From NCBI GenBank assembly GCA_003223255.1, contig QHYJ01000165.1, positions 23,926 to 87,925 of the forward strand: a stretch of 64,000 nt of DNA, given 5' to 3'. How positions within the stretch are numbered: the first letter of the stretch is position 1; every line of letters begins with the position of its first letter. The notes under the pieces are model-generated. The model saw only the letters and a list, made by a program, of their open reading frames with translations, did no database searches and was not told the DNA's origin. The stretch is from Acidobacteriota bacterium (lineage in GTDB: Bacteria > Acidobacteriota > Terriglobia > Acidiferrales > UBA7541). Of this stretch, positions 26,922 through 36,770 are shown in pieces. Made by a program: the position numbers and the translations under genes.

Positions 26922-28721
26922 ATGGCCACCGTGACTCTGACGAAGCCTGCAGCGAAGGGAGGGAGCTTCCTCCTGGAAGCACCGCAGGCGAGCGATATAT
27001 TTACTCCCGCAGATTTGAGCGACGATCAGAAGCTGATCGGGCAGACGGCGGAAGAATTTGTGGTGAAGGAAGTGTTGCCGCTGGTGAAGGACCTGGAGAA
27101 CAAGAAGCCCGGGCTAATGCCGGAATTGGTGAAAAAAGGCGGCGAAGTGGGCCTGATGGGCGGCGGCGTACCGGAAGAATTCGGCGGCGCGGGGCTGGAC
27201 AAGATCGCGACGACCGTGCTGACGGAAAAGCTTTCGATTTACGGCGGGTTTGCGGTGACGCATGGCGCGCACGCGGGCATCGGGACGCTGCCGATCGTGT
27301 ACTTCGGCACGGAAGCGCAGAAGAAAAAGTATTTGCCGAAGCTGGCGACGGGCGAGTGGATTGGCGCGTATTGCCTCTCCGAACCGCAAGCGGGATCGGA
27401 TGCGCAGAATGCGCTGACGCGCGCGGAACTGAACAAGGACGGCACCCACTACATCTTGAACGGGCAGAAGATGTGGATCACCAACGGCGGGTTCGCGGAC
27501 GTGTATATCGTCTTCGCGAAAGTAGGCGGCGAAAAATTCACGGCGTTCATCGTGGAGCGCACGTTCCCAGGATTCAAGCCGGGCAACGAAGAGCACAAGA
27601 TGGGGATTCACGGCAGCTCGACGACGCCGATTTTCCTGGAAAACTGCAAAGTGCCGAAGGAAAACGTGCTGCACGAAATCGGGCGCGGGCACATCGTGGC
27701 GTTCAACATTTTGAATGCGGGACGGTTCACGCTGGGCGCGTCGTGCGTGGGCGGTTCGAAACACGTGCTGGCGACGGCGTCGAAGTACTCGAAGGAGCGC
27801 AGGGCGTTTGGCAAGCAAATTGGCGACTTCGGGATGATGAAGGAAAAGCTGGCGGAGATGGCCGTCCAGATTCTCGCGGTCGAGTCGATGGTGTACCGCT
27901 CGGCGGGGAATATCGAAGGGGCGATGCACGCGGCCGCGGGCTCCGGCGATAAGATTCAGAACACGATGAAAGTGCTCGAAGAGTACGCGATTGAAAGCTC
28001 GATTGCGAAGGTGTATGGCAGCGAAATGCTGGATTTCGTGGTGGACGAAGCGGTGCAGATTTTTGGCGGCTACGGGTTCCACGAGGAGTATCCGGTATGC
28101 CGCGCGTATCGCGATTCGCGGATCAACCGCATTTTCGAGGGGACGAACGAAATCAACCGCATGCTGATTATCCAGATGTTGATGAAGCGCGCGATGGGCG
28201 GGCAGTTGCCGCTGATTCCGGCGGCGATGAAACTGGCCGACGAAATTCTTGCGGGGCCGTCATTTGAAGAGACGCCTGAAGGCGTGCTGGGCGATGAGGG
28301 GCGCGTGGTGGCGAACGCAAAGAAAATGTTTTTGCAGGCGGCAGGCGGTGCGGTTCAGAAATATCGCGAAAAACTGGCCGACGAGCAGGAATTAATCGGC
28401 GCGCTTTCGAACGTGGTGATGGAGATCTACGCCATGGAGTCGTGTTTGCTGCGCGCGCAGAAATCTGCAGCGAGCAAGGGCGAAGCGGCGTCGCAGACGA
28501 TGATTGATGCCGCGAAAGTGTTCATCAACGATGCGGCGGAGCGCGTCGAGCGCGAAGCGCGGCGGGCCATTGCCGCGGTGCATGAAGGCGATATGCTCAC
28601 TACACAAATGGCGGTGCTGAAGCGCTTTGCCAAGCGCACGCCGGTGAATACCATCGCGCTGCGGCGGCGCGTGGCCGCGGCCGTACAAGCACAGGACCGC
28701 TACCCGTTCGAAGGGCGCTAA
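26922..28721 (+). CDS. fadE: Acyl-CoA dehydrogenase (VLCAD/FadE-like)
   Basis: An intact 599-residue FAD enzyme for the first step of beta-oxidation. The N-terminal helical domain leads to AYCLSEPQAGSDAQNA and KMWITNGGFADVYIVFAKV (FAD-binding strands), GRFTLGASCVGGSKH, QIFGGYGFHEEYPVCRAYRDSRINRIFEGTNEINR with the catalytic acid region, and a C-terminal extra domain (GALSNVVMEIYAMES). That extension is typical of very-long-chain acyl-CoA dehydrogenases. AGGAG precedes the ATG. The next gene downstream (histidine kinase) starts after a 167-base gap and is probably separate. Confidence 0.92.
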   Translation: MATVTLTKPAAKGGSFLLEAPQASDIFTPADLSDDQKLIGQTAEEFVVKEVLPLVKDLENKKPGLMPELVKKGGEVGLMGGGVPEEFGGAGLDKIATTVLTEKLSIYGGFAVTHGAHAGIGTLPIVYFGTEAQKKKYLPKLATGEWIGAYCLSEPQAGSDAQNALTRAELNKDGTHYILNGQKMWITNGGFADVYIVFAKVGGEKFTAFIVERTFPGFKPGNEEHKMGIHGSSTTPIFLENCKVPKENVLHEIGRGHIVAFNILNAGRFTLGASCVGGSKHVLATASKYSKERRAFGKQIGDFGMMKEKLAEMAVQILAVESMVYRSAGNIEGAMHAAAGSGDKIQNTMKVLEEYAIESSIAKVYGSEMLDFVVDEAVQIFGGYGFHEEYPVCRAYRDSRINRIFEGTNEINRMLIIQMLMKRAMGGQLPLIPAAMKLADEILAGPSFEETPEGVLGDEGRVVANAKKMFLQAAGGAVQKYREKLADEQELIGALSNVVMEIYAMESCLLRAQKSAASKGEAASQTMIDAAKVFINDAAERVEREARRAIAAVHEGDMLTTQMAVLKRFAKRTPVNTIALRRRVAAAVQAQDRYPFEGR

Positions 28722-28888
28722 AGCCAGTCAACAGCTTACAAACTTGCGATAGCACTATCTCGTGCTGGCGCTTGAACCGATTCACATCCCCGTATCGGCC
28801 AGAGCACACCCGCTAAAGGTGTGTATAAATGCCGCACGCCGCCCTCATAAAATAAATTTAAGCGAGAAATTCAGAATCGAACGCGAGA

Positions 28889-31753
28889 GTGCGACCAGGT
28901 ATGCGCCGGAAGCCCCTGATCCTTGCCGCTGTCATTGTCGCGCTGCACCTTCTTGAAGCAGCGACACTGGGAACTTCCACGACGGGATCCTTTCTTGCAA
29001 ACCTCCTGCAGATCTTTGCCTGCGGCTTTGCTGCGGTCATGGCCTTTGGAGCGTCCCGCCGCGGACGTGGCCTGAGCCGACCCTTCTGGCTGCTTACCGG
29101 AATGGGCATTTCAATGTGGGGCATAGCGAACCTCGGTTGGATGTACCACGAGGTGGTGCTACACAGCGAACCTCCCCTGACCTCTGGCGTGCGATTTCTG
29201 TTTGGCTTCGAGGACGTGCTCATCGCCATGGCCTTGTTTTTGGACCAGGGCAAGGATTCCTCGCGGATCGATGTGGAAGCCATTCTCGACTTCGTTCAAA
29301 TTGGCATCGTCTTCTTTTTTATTTTTGTGGAATTTTATTTCTTGCCTGCGCATCGGCTGGACGAACACACGGCGTTCCTGCGGGAGATGCGCGTGGAGAA
29401 CCTGGAAGATGTGATGGTCGCGGCGCTCGCCGGCTTTCGAGCTCTGACGGCGCGGAAACAACTTCTGCGGAAACTCTACGGAGGCCTGGCCATTTATTTG
29501 TCGTTCGTGACGGTGTTCGCAGTCATCGCCCAGCATCTGCAGAGTGTTCAGTCAACGCCGACGGGGACACTGCGAGACCTACTGTGGACTTTGCCTTTTC
29601 TCGCAGGAGCTTTGTGGGCCGCACAATGGCAACCGAGCACCAGCGAGGGGAGCGGGCCGCAAGTGCCGCGGAAGTCCCTTAGCGAACTCCTGGTAACCAA
29701 CGGCACACTGGCCCTGGCCCCGTTGATCATCCTCTTCGAAGTATCGCAGCTACAAGTGGAGTGGCGGCTGCTTCGTTTTTCGCTCCTCGGACTTTCCATC
29801 GCTTGTTTCGCGGCGCGGCTGGGAATCAGCCAATTCCGCGAGGCGACAAGCGCAAACGAAGCGATGATTCACGCGCTGGCGATGGATTCTGCGGTGGACG
29901 GAATATCGATCCTGGGGAAGGAGGGCGAGCACCTTTATGTGAATTCGGCATTCGCGAAGATGATGGGATTTGAGCCGGCGTCCACAATGGTAGGGAAGAG
30001 TTGGCGTGAAGTCTATGACGAGAGAGACGTCGCGCTGCTCGAAGATCATATTCGAAACTCGCTGAAGCAGATGGGCAAATGGTCGGAGCAAGTTTCCCTG
30101 AGCCGGCAAGACGGCTCGCGAATTCCCGTGGAGATGGCGGTTACGGCGATGCCTCAGGGCGGGGTCGTGTGCGTTGCCCGGGACATCAGTGACCGCGTGA
30201 GAGCGGAGAGGGCGCACTCCGAGACCGAAGCCAAGTACAAAATGTTCGTAGAGCAAGTAGCGGCGGTCAGTTATATCGCGGAAGTGGGCGTGCACGGCAA
30301 ATGGCATTACGTAAGCCCGCAGGTGGAAACGATTCTGGGTTATACCCAGGAGGAATGGCTGGCCGGTGCAGAAAATTGGATTCTTCATGTATGGGAAGAA
30401 GACTACCCGATCGTCGAAGCCGCGGAAGAGAATTTCATGCAGGCCAGGTGTTTTCAGGCGGAGTACCGGCTCAGGCACAAAGACGGCCGGATCATTTGGG
30501 TGAGCGATAATGCGGTTTTCGTGCCGGGAAGCGAAAGCCATCCGTTGATGGAAGGGATTATCGTCGACATAACGGAAAGGAGGTTGCTGGAGAACCAATT
30601 ACAGCAGGCGCGGCGAATGGAAGCGGTGGGCCGGCTCGCCGGAGGAGTGGCACATGATTTCAATAACCTGCTGACCATCATCAAGGGCTACGTGGAGCTG
30701 ACTGTGAGCCGCGTGGCGGCGCATCCCGAGCTTCGCGGAAACATTCAGCAAATCGCGGACGCTGCCGACCGGGCCGTGACCCTGGTACGGCAACTGCTGG
30801 CGTTCAGCCGCAAGCAAGTCTTGAAACCCAAGGTGCTGGACTTGAACAGCATCGTTCTGAACATGGATAAGATGGTGCGGCGTCTGATGAGTGAAACCAT
30901 CGAGATAAGAACCCAGGTCGATAAAAACCTAGGTGCGGTGAAGGCGGACCCGGGCCAAATTGAGCAGGTAATTTTGAACTTGATCGTCAACGCGCGCGAC
31001 GCCATGCCCGACGGGGGCAAATTGTGGATTGAGACCAAGAACGTCGAACTAGACTCCGCTGTTACTCACGACCAGGCACCTATTAAACCCGGACCTTACG
31101 TGATGCTCAGCGTAACGGATACTGGCGTGGGAATCAGCGCCGACACGCTCCCGCATATCTTTGAGCCTTTCTATACGACGAAGGAGAGCAGCCGCGGGAC
31201 AGGGCTGGGCCTTTCGACGGTATATGGCATCGTCAAGCAGAGCGGCGGGCACATCTGGGTCAACAGTGAGCCGAGGAAAGGCGCTACGTTCCAGGTGTAT
31301 TTGCCCCGCGTGAAACATCCCGTGCAGGCTCAACAGAAAGTCGAGTGGACCGAGCCAGTCAACGGAAAGGGCAAGGAAACGATCCTGCTTGTCGAGGATG
31401 AACCGGCAGTGCGCGAACTCGCCCGCATAGTCCTTTCCGAGCAGGGTTACACCGTCATGGAAGCGGAAGATTCCGCGGAGGCCGTGCGGCTGGCGGGAAG
31501 GCACGGCTCGGAAATCCATCTGCTTTTGACCGATGTAGTTATGCCGGGAATGAGCGGTCACGATCTAGCCAAACATCTGACGGCGCTTTACCCGAACCTT
31601 CGTGTGCTTTACATGTCGGGCTATACGTACAACGTGATGGGGGAAAACGGTGCGCTCGAAGAAGGGCACTTTTTCCTGCAGAAACCTTTTACTCCCCGAG
31701 CCCTCTCGCAACGCGTGCGAGAGACACTCGATCGGCCGGTGCCTGCGGAGTGA
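28889..31753 (+). CDS. PAS-domain hybrid histidine kinase
   Basis: The 954-residue protein begins with roughly seven membrane segments over the first 320 residues, then two PAS domains (about 335-445 and 450-570). A histidine kinase core follows with GGVAHDFNNLLTIIKGYVEL (phosphoacceptor His near residue 588) and ATPase motifs NLIVNARDAMP, DTGVGIS and GTGLGLSTVYGIVKQSGG. A C-terminal receiver domain (from about 830) has LLVEDEPAVRELA and LLLTDVVMPG. It should sense a membrane or cytosolic signal and phosphorylate its own receiver. No separate response regulator is next to it. The start may be GTG at 28889 or ATG at 28901. Confidence 0.92.
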   Translation: MRPGMRRKPLILAAVIVALHLLEAATLGTSTTGSFLANLLQIFACGFAAVMAFGASRRGRGLSRPFWLLTGMGISMWGIANLGWMYHEVVLHSEPPLTSGVRFLFGFEDVLIAMALFLDQGKDSSRIDVEAILDFVQIGIVFFFIFVEFYFLPAHRLDEHTAFLREMRVENLEDVMVAALAGFRALTARKQLLRKLYGGLAIYLSFVTVFAVIAQHLQSVQSTPTGTLRDLLWTLPFLAGALWAAQWQPSTSEGSGPQVPRKSLSELLVTNGTLALAPLIILFEVSQLQVEWRLLRFSLLGLSIACFAARLGISQFREATSANEAMIHALAMDSAVDGISILGKEGEHLYVNSAFAKMMGFEPASTMVGKSWREVYDERDVALLEDHIRNSLKQMGKWSEQVSLSRQDGSRIPVEMAVTAMPQGGVVCVARDISDRVRAERAHSETEAKYKMFVEQVAAVSYIAEVGVHGKWHYVSPQVETILGYTQEEWLAGAENWILHVWEEDYPIVEAAEENFMQARCFQAEYRLRHKDGRIIWVSDNAVFVPGSESHPLMEGIIVDITERRLLENQLQQARRMEAVGRLAGGVAHDFNNLLTIIKGYVELTVSRVAAHPELRGNIQQIADAADRAVTLVRQLLAFSRKQVLKPKVLDLNSIVLNMDKMVRRLMSETIEIRTQVDKNLGAVKADPGQIEQVILNLIVNARDAMPDGGKLWIETKNVELDSAVTHDQAPIKPGPYVMLSVTDTGVGISADTLPHIFEPFYTTKESSRGTGLGLSTVYGIVKQSGGHIWVNSEPRKGATFQVYLPRVKHPVQAQQKVEWTEPVNGKGKETILLVEDEPAVRELARIVLSEQGYTVMEAEDSAEAVRLAGRHGSEIHLLLTDVVMPGMSGHDLAKHLTALYPNLRVLYMSGYTYNVMGENGALEEGHFFLQKPFTPRALSQRVRETLDRPVPAE

Positions 31754-31768
31754 AACGCTACCCTGCGG

Positions 31769-33346
31769 CTATTGCGGCTTGATGGGAGTTTCCGGAGCCG
31801 CCTCCGCGCCTCTAGGTTTTGCGATGGTCGAAAGCGTTTCCACATTGAATGTTCTGTAATCGGAGTAGCGCGTTGAGAAGCTCATCTTGAAACCCTTGAG
31901 CAACAAGACCCGGGCGCCAATGTGAGCTTCCATATAGGTCGGCAGCCATACTTCGTTGTTGATAAAGGCCTGTTCGAAGACAAAGCTGGTTCCCTTTTGT
32001 AAATTGGCGAGCAAACCCCCTGCAATTTTCACGTCGCCAAAGAAGTACGCTTCCAGCCGTGCGACGTCAGGGGCTTTCTCGTCGATCCAAACCACGCCGC
32101 GGAGTTTCTGGACAACTTTTTCTTCCAGCTTGTGCGGCCTGAACTCGGGGATTGGGCTCGAAATCGGAAACCAGGACGTCCTGGCCACGAAAGCGCTCGC
32201 GGCGCGGATTCACGAACTGGCACGCTCGCAGTAAGACCTCAATTCCCGGCTCATCTCTGTCCTCGTTCTTTCCTTGCTCCTTGGCTTTTTCCTTTTTGGC
32301 TTCCTTTTTGGCCTGCCGCTTCTGATGCTCCGCGATGCGCTTCTGGACGCGTTCGTTTTCTTTTCCTGCTCTTTTCCGCTCAGGGGCTTGCCGTCTTTTT
32401 TCACCAGTGTGGTGATTTCATCGCCGTCCAAATAGAAGAAAGTCGATTCACGCGTCTCGCGCTTCTTCACTCTTCCGTCGCCATCGTATTCGGTTTCTTC
32501 TTCTGTTTCCGTGCCGGCGTAGTTTCCTTGATTTTGTCGATGACCTTCTGATTGTCGTCAATTTCTTTGAAGAGGGCTTTGACGTCTGGCAGTTTGACCT
32601 GGGACTTGATCGGGAAATCGAAAACGCGCTCGCCGATCGTGCCATTGATGATGGCGCGGGTTACAGTAATGTTGTACTTTGCATCGCCGCGGTGCAATTC
32701 GATTTTGTCCGGAAGCTTGACACCCTCCAACGCTCGGTAGTCGTCGCAAAGAATTTCTTCTTCCACACCGCCACGGTAGCAGTTTCTTTCACGATCAGGT
32801 GGCTCTGTTAATCGAAGAATACTTGCCGTTTTGTGTCATTCGTACTGGTCAACTCGAGTTCGAAGGGATCTTTACCGCGGACATGCGCATTGCCCACAAA
32901 GGCTAGCACGATCTTTTCCTTCTTTGGATTCACGAGCCGCGAGTTGTAATCCTGGGCCGCCGCCTCCAGTTGCATGCCATCGGAGCCGACCAATGTTGTG
33001 AGCTCTCCCATCGCATCCCGGTTCCAGGCGGACTTACCGTTGTAGGCTTCAATAAAGTTTTTGATGGCCCACCAGCAATTCCATGTAGTAGCGATTTGGC
33101 ACTTTGCTATCCCGTGTGCAGGTGCCGGATTTTCCGTCGTCCGTGGTAAATGTGCCTTCCAGCGAAAGGGTGCGGATCTTAGACAGTGCGTGGCCGCCGC
33201 CCTCTGCGTTGACATACTATTCCACGATTTTCACCGGCTCTTGGGCGCAAGCAGGGTAGGGCGCGGGAAGGAAGCAAGCAAGGAAACGCTGCGCCTAGGC
33301 CCTAGGAGATGGACTACGTAAAGGCGACGAGACCTAAGTGTTCCCA
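31769..33346 (-). pseudogene. LolA-like outer-membrane lipoprotein-sorting protein, multiply disrupted
   Basis: Pieces in several frames reconstruct one gene. A signal region (RFLACFLPAPYPACAQ) leads to SKIRTLSLEGTF and NRYYMELLVGHQKLY, then YNGKSAWNRDAMGELTTLVG, EKIVLAFVGNAHVRGKDP and RQVFFD. EEEILCDDYRALEGVKLPDKI and VFDFPIKSQVKLPDVKALFKEID follow, then RETRESTFFYLDGDEITTLV, a K/E-rich helix, EVLLRACQFVNPRRERF and EKVVQKLRGVVWIDEKAPDVARLEA. This matches large acidobacterial proteins with a LolA-like fold. It has an in-frame TAG near 33,210, a stop at 32,808 and at least five frameshifts. The coordinates are approximate. Confidence 0.75.
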
Positions 33347-33495
33347 TGGGATTCTTTTTATACAACGCACTTTGCCCCAAAAAAGTTGCTGAAAAATGGA
33401 GGAATTCCCTATTTGTCCCACAATCGGAGCTTAAGGAACCGGTTGCCAGGTTGAAAACGGTGAAATCGCCAAAGCGTACAGGAAGGGAGGAGAGC

Positions 33496-33932
33496 ATGCC
33501 AAAGGGCCAGAGAGTCGATCCTTACTCGAATTTCCGGTTCCACGTGGAGATTGATGGTATCCGGCAGGCCGGGTTCATGGAGTGTACAGGCCTAGGTTCG
33601 CAGGTCGAGGTCGTTGAGTATCGTGAAGGTGGCGACCCGGCCTCGGTTCGCAAGCTGGCGGGGAGGGTTTCTTACCGGATATTGTTCTGAAATGGGGCAC
33701 CACCGACTCGCAGGAGCTCTATCAGTGGCATTTACAGGTGATCCAAGGAAACCTAGTGAGGAAGAATGGGTCCGTCGTGCTTCTGGACTCCCAGGGAAAC
33801 GAGAAGCTGCGTTGGAACTTCTTCAGTGCTTGGCCGAGCAAGTGGACAGGTCCAACCCTCAACGCCAAAGGGAGCGACGTGGCGATCGAGGAGCTGACGC
33901 TTACTTGCGAGCGCCAGGAGCAAGCCTCGTAG
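33496..33932 (+). pseudogene. Phage/contractile tail-tube-like (gp19) protein, one frameshift
   Basis: The first frame reads DPYSNFRFHVEIDGIRQAGF, GLGSQVEVVEYREGGDPASVRKLAG. The second continues DIVLKWGTTDSQELYQWHL, NGSVVLLDSQGNEKLRWNFFSAWPSKWTGP, LNAKGSDVAIEELTLTCE. Together they match the T4 gp19-like tail-tube family found in phage tails and contractile injection systems. The join is near 33,677, where CCGG would restore the frame in place of CGG. No sheath, baseplate or other tail gene is nearby. A strong GGGAGGAG site precedes the ATG. Confidence 0.78.
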
Positions 33933-33980
33933 ATGCGGCGCCACGCCCGCAAGCTCTGGTGAGACACTAGTTTCGGCTAT

Positions 33981-35345
33981 TCAATTCGAGGCTTTCGGCC
34001 GGTTCAAATACTTCTCATACAAGCGACGGTGTTTGTTTTCCAGCGGAGTGAGCTGGCCTTTGATGAACAAATACTTCACGTCAGTCGTCAATTCCAGTGG
34101 GTCGCCGTTGGTAACGATAAGGTTGGCGATTTTGCCTTGCTCAAGTGTGCCAATCTGGCTCCCTAATCCCAAAATCTGGGCCGGATTAATGGTGACGGAG
34201 CGTAGTGCTTCCTCATAGGAAAGGCCATGTGCGACTGCGTTGGCGGCATTTTGTCCCAGACGGCGCGCGAAGGAGTTATCGAAGCTGGCGATGGCAAATT
34301 TCACGCCGGCCGCCGCTAGTTCGGCGGGCTGCGTAAGTTCGCGGTCGTACGGATCGTCCTCGTCGGGAGGAAAGGAGAGCATGGGACGAAGAACGACGGA
34401 GATATCCTTTGAGCGGAGGACGTCCTTCGCCTTGTAGGCTTCTTCCCCTCCGGCTAGGATCATTTTCAACCGTTGCTTGTCGCAGAATTCGACGGCGTTG
34501 CGAATGTCCCGCGCGCGATTGGCGAACACCAGGACGGGCAATTCGCCGCGAATGACCGGGGCTAGAGCTTCGAGCTTCAGGTCGCGATCATATTTCGAGA
34601 CGGAGCCCTTTTCCATCGCTTGCGCGTAGTGGCGGGCGCGATCCAGCCAATCGGTGAGTTCCTTGACCTGCCTATCGTATTCCTGCTTGGCTTCGGTGTA
34701 CGGTTTTTCCCTGCGCGAGAAGGTGGCGAAGTCAAAAGTTTCAGTTTGGATTTGCGGCCAATTGAGCACCATGGCGGCGCTCTTCTTGATTAGCATTTCA
34801 TCGATGGTCCAGCCAGCCAGATGAATCGCGGAAGCCTGGCCACCGGGCGTTCCCGGGCCGCCGCCAAAGTCAAACCCGCCGCTGGCAGGAACGGCCAGCA
34901 CTTCGGTGATGCCGGAAGCGCGGGTGACGGGAATGTGCTCGCTCGAAGGCGAAACAGCGGTTGCGGCGACGACATCGGGATTGTAGCTCCCGGTTTCCGC
35001 AGAGTCGACGGTGGCGTTGACCGCGCTGATTTCGCTCAGACCCATTTGCGTCACGGCATCGAACAGCCCCGGATAGACTTGCAGCCCTTGGGCGTCAATT
35101 ACTTGCGCGCCAGCGGGAACTTCGACGGCCGCGCCAACCGCAGCAATCTTGCCGTCGCGCATGACCAAAGTTCCGTCTTCAATCGGAGAGCCCGCGAGCG
35201 TGAAGATCTTGGCGTGTGTGATCGCGTAGACGGAAGGCGGCTGCGATTGCGCGCCTGCAGCAGGGGCGGAAAACAAGCAAACAAAACAAAGGAAGTTGAA
35301 GAAGTAAAGGGGCGTGCGGAGACGCGTGGCACTTCTTTTTCTCAC
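33981..35345 (-). CDS. Amidohydrolase-like protein C, metal ligands lost
   Basis: The 454-residue product has a signal peptide (ending SAPAAGA) and the full amidohydrolase scaffold: AKIFTLAGSPIEDGTLVMRDGKIAAVG, YPGLFDAVTQMGLSE, VLVFANRARDIRNAV, SVTINPAQILGLGSQIGTLEQGKIANLIVTNGDPLE. The HxH after PGLID is V98-T-Q100, and the later histidine (VHANR type) is Phe, so a binuclear metal centre cannot form as usual. It is likely non-catalytic or a structural subunit. It overlaps the upstream gene by 4 bases, consistent with translational coupling. It is the last gene of a three-gene secreted amidohydrolase operon. Confidence 0.85.
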   Translation of the reverse strand: MRKRSATRLRTPLYFFNFLCFVCLFSAPAAGAQSQPPSVYAITHAKIFTLAGSPIEDGTLVMRDGKIAAVGAAVEVPAGAQVIDAQGLQVYPGLFDAVTQMGLSEISAVNATVDSAETGSYNPDVVAATAVSPSSEHIPVTRASGITEVLAVPASGGFDFGGGPGTPGGQASAIHLAGWTIDEMLIKKSAAMVLNWPQIQTETFDFATFSRREKPYTEAKQEYDRQVKELTDWLDRARHYAQAMEKGSVSKYDRDLKLEALAPVIRGELPVLVFANRARDIRNAVEFCDKQRLKMILAGGEEAYKAKDVLRSKDISVVLRPMLSFPPDEDDPYDRELTQPAELAAAGVKFAIASFDNSFARRLGQNAANAVAHGLSYEEALRSVTINPAQILGLGSQIGTLEQGKIANLIVTNGDPLELTTDVKYLFIKGQLTPLENKHRRLYEKYLNRPKASN

Positions 35346-36770
35346 CGCACACCTCCTTGAGTGGCCGCCCCTTGGGCGGCCGTGGGAGTTGGAGTGGGTG
35401 CAGGCGGCTTGGGCTTTTCTTCGGGCTTTTTTTCTGGTGCCTTCTTTTCTTCCGGTTTCTTCTCGGCTTGCTTCAGCTTCTCGGTGAGCGCCTTCTTCTC
35501 TTTCTCGATTTCGGCGCGGTTTGCAATATCTTTTTCGCGATCGAAATAGACGCGGCCGTCGATCAGCGTTTTCTGGACCACAGCGTACGCGCTGAGCGGA
35601 TCGTGATTGTAGACTGCCAGGTCGGCATCTTTGCCGACGTCGATGCTTCCGACGCGCTTGTCGATGCCAAGCTGAATCGCCGGATTCAACGTGACCAGTT
35701 TCAGCGCCTCGTCGTGCGAGAGGCTGCCGTACTTCATGCTCTTGGCCGCTTCCTGGTTGAGGTGCGTGGCTTCTTCGGCATCATCCGAATTGATGGAAAC
35801 AATTACGCCGCGACGGGTCATCAGCGCCGCGTTGGACGGGATGGCGTCGTAGGCTTCGACTTTGTAGGCCCACCAGTCGGAAAACGTGGAAGCACCAACG
35901 CCAGCCGACGCGAGCTCATCGGCGACTTTGTACCCTTCGAGGACGTGCTGAAAGGGGCGGACTTTGAAGCCGAATTCCTTGGCCACTCGGAGAAGCATGA
36001 GGATTTCGTCTTCGCGGTAGCAATGCGAGTGCACGTAGCGCTTGCCTTCGAGTACTTCGACAAGGGGCTCGAGTTTCAGATCGCGGCGCGGCGGAATGAG
36101 ATTTTTTTCGCCCGCGGCAACGCGCTTGTTGTAATCGTCCCAAGCCTTCTTGTAATCGCGGGCCTCGCTGAACGCGGCACGAATGGTTTCTTCGACGCCC
36201 ATGCGAGTGGCGGGATAACGCCGAGGCTGGCCGGGAATGCTGAAGTTGGAGCGCTTGGGGTTCTCACCGAGGGCGAACTTGATGCCGGGCATAGCGCCTT
36301 CAAACGGAAGCTTTGAGGCAGGCTGACCCCAGCGGAGCTTGATCACCAAGGTCTGCCCGCCGATGGAATTGGCGGAGCCGTGAAGAATGTTGGCGGAAGT
36401 GACGCCGCCGGCAAGATCGCGATAGATGTCTATGTCGTCGGGATCGAGAACTTCCTCCATATTCACCATCGAGGAAACCGAGACGCTGCCTTCATTGATG
36501 GCCTCAGCGGCAATGTGCGAATGGCAATCGATAATTCCGGGAATCACGAACTGCCGCGAAGCGTCGATGACCTGGGCGCCTGCCGGAGCTTTGATGGATT
36601 GCCCGATTTCGGCGATTTTTCCATCCCTAATAAGGATGGAACCATGCTCGATCGTTCCGTGAGAAACGGTTAGTACGGTAGCGTTTTGAATCAGGATAAC
36701 CGGTGCAGCGTCGGGTGGAGTTGCTGCAGAAACGGAAAAAGGGAGGTAAAGGACGCAAAGGAGTTCTCAT
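35342..36770 (-). pseudogene. Secreted amidohydrolase B with intact active site, frameshift in signal peptide
   Basis: The enzyme body retains the metal residues: IPGIIDCHSHIA (HxH), YVHSHCYREDE, FQHVLEGYK and SINSDDAEEA. The track starts at a GTG at 36547, but the same frame continues upstream with DAAPVILIQNATVLTVSHGTIEHGS to the signal region. The natural ATG at 36770 forms an ATGA overlap with the preceding gene's stop. Within the signal peptide one base change separates MRTPL from VLYLPFSVSAATPPD, so the gene is nearly whole. The C-terminus is a 60-residue Lys/Glu/Pro-rich tail. It is the only chain of the three with a complete metal site. Confidence 0.8.

Noticed and set aside
27114-28082. 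322-residue minus-strand ORF
   Set aside because: It mirrors the acyl-CoA dehydrogenase frame and has Arg/His-rich shadow composition.
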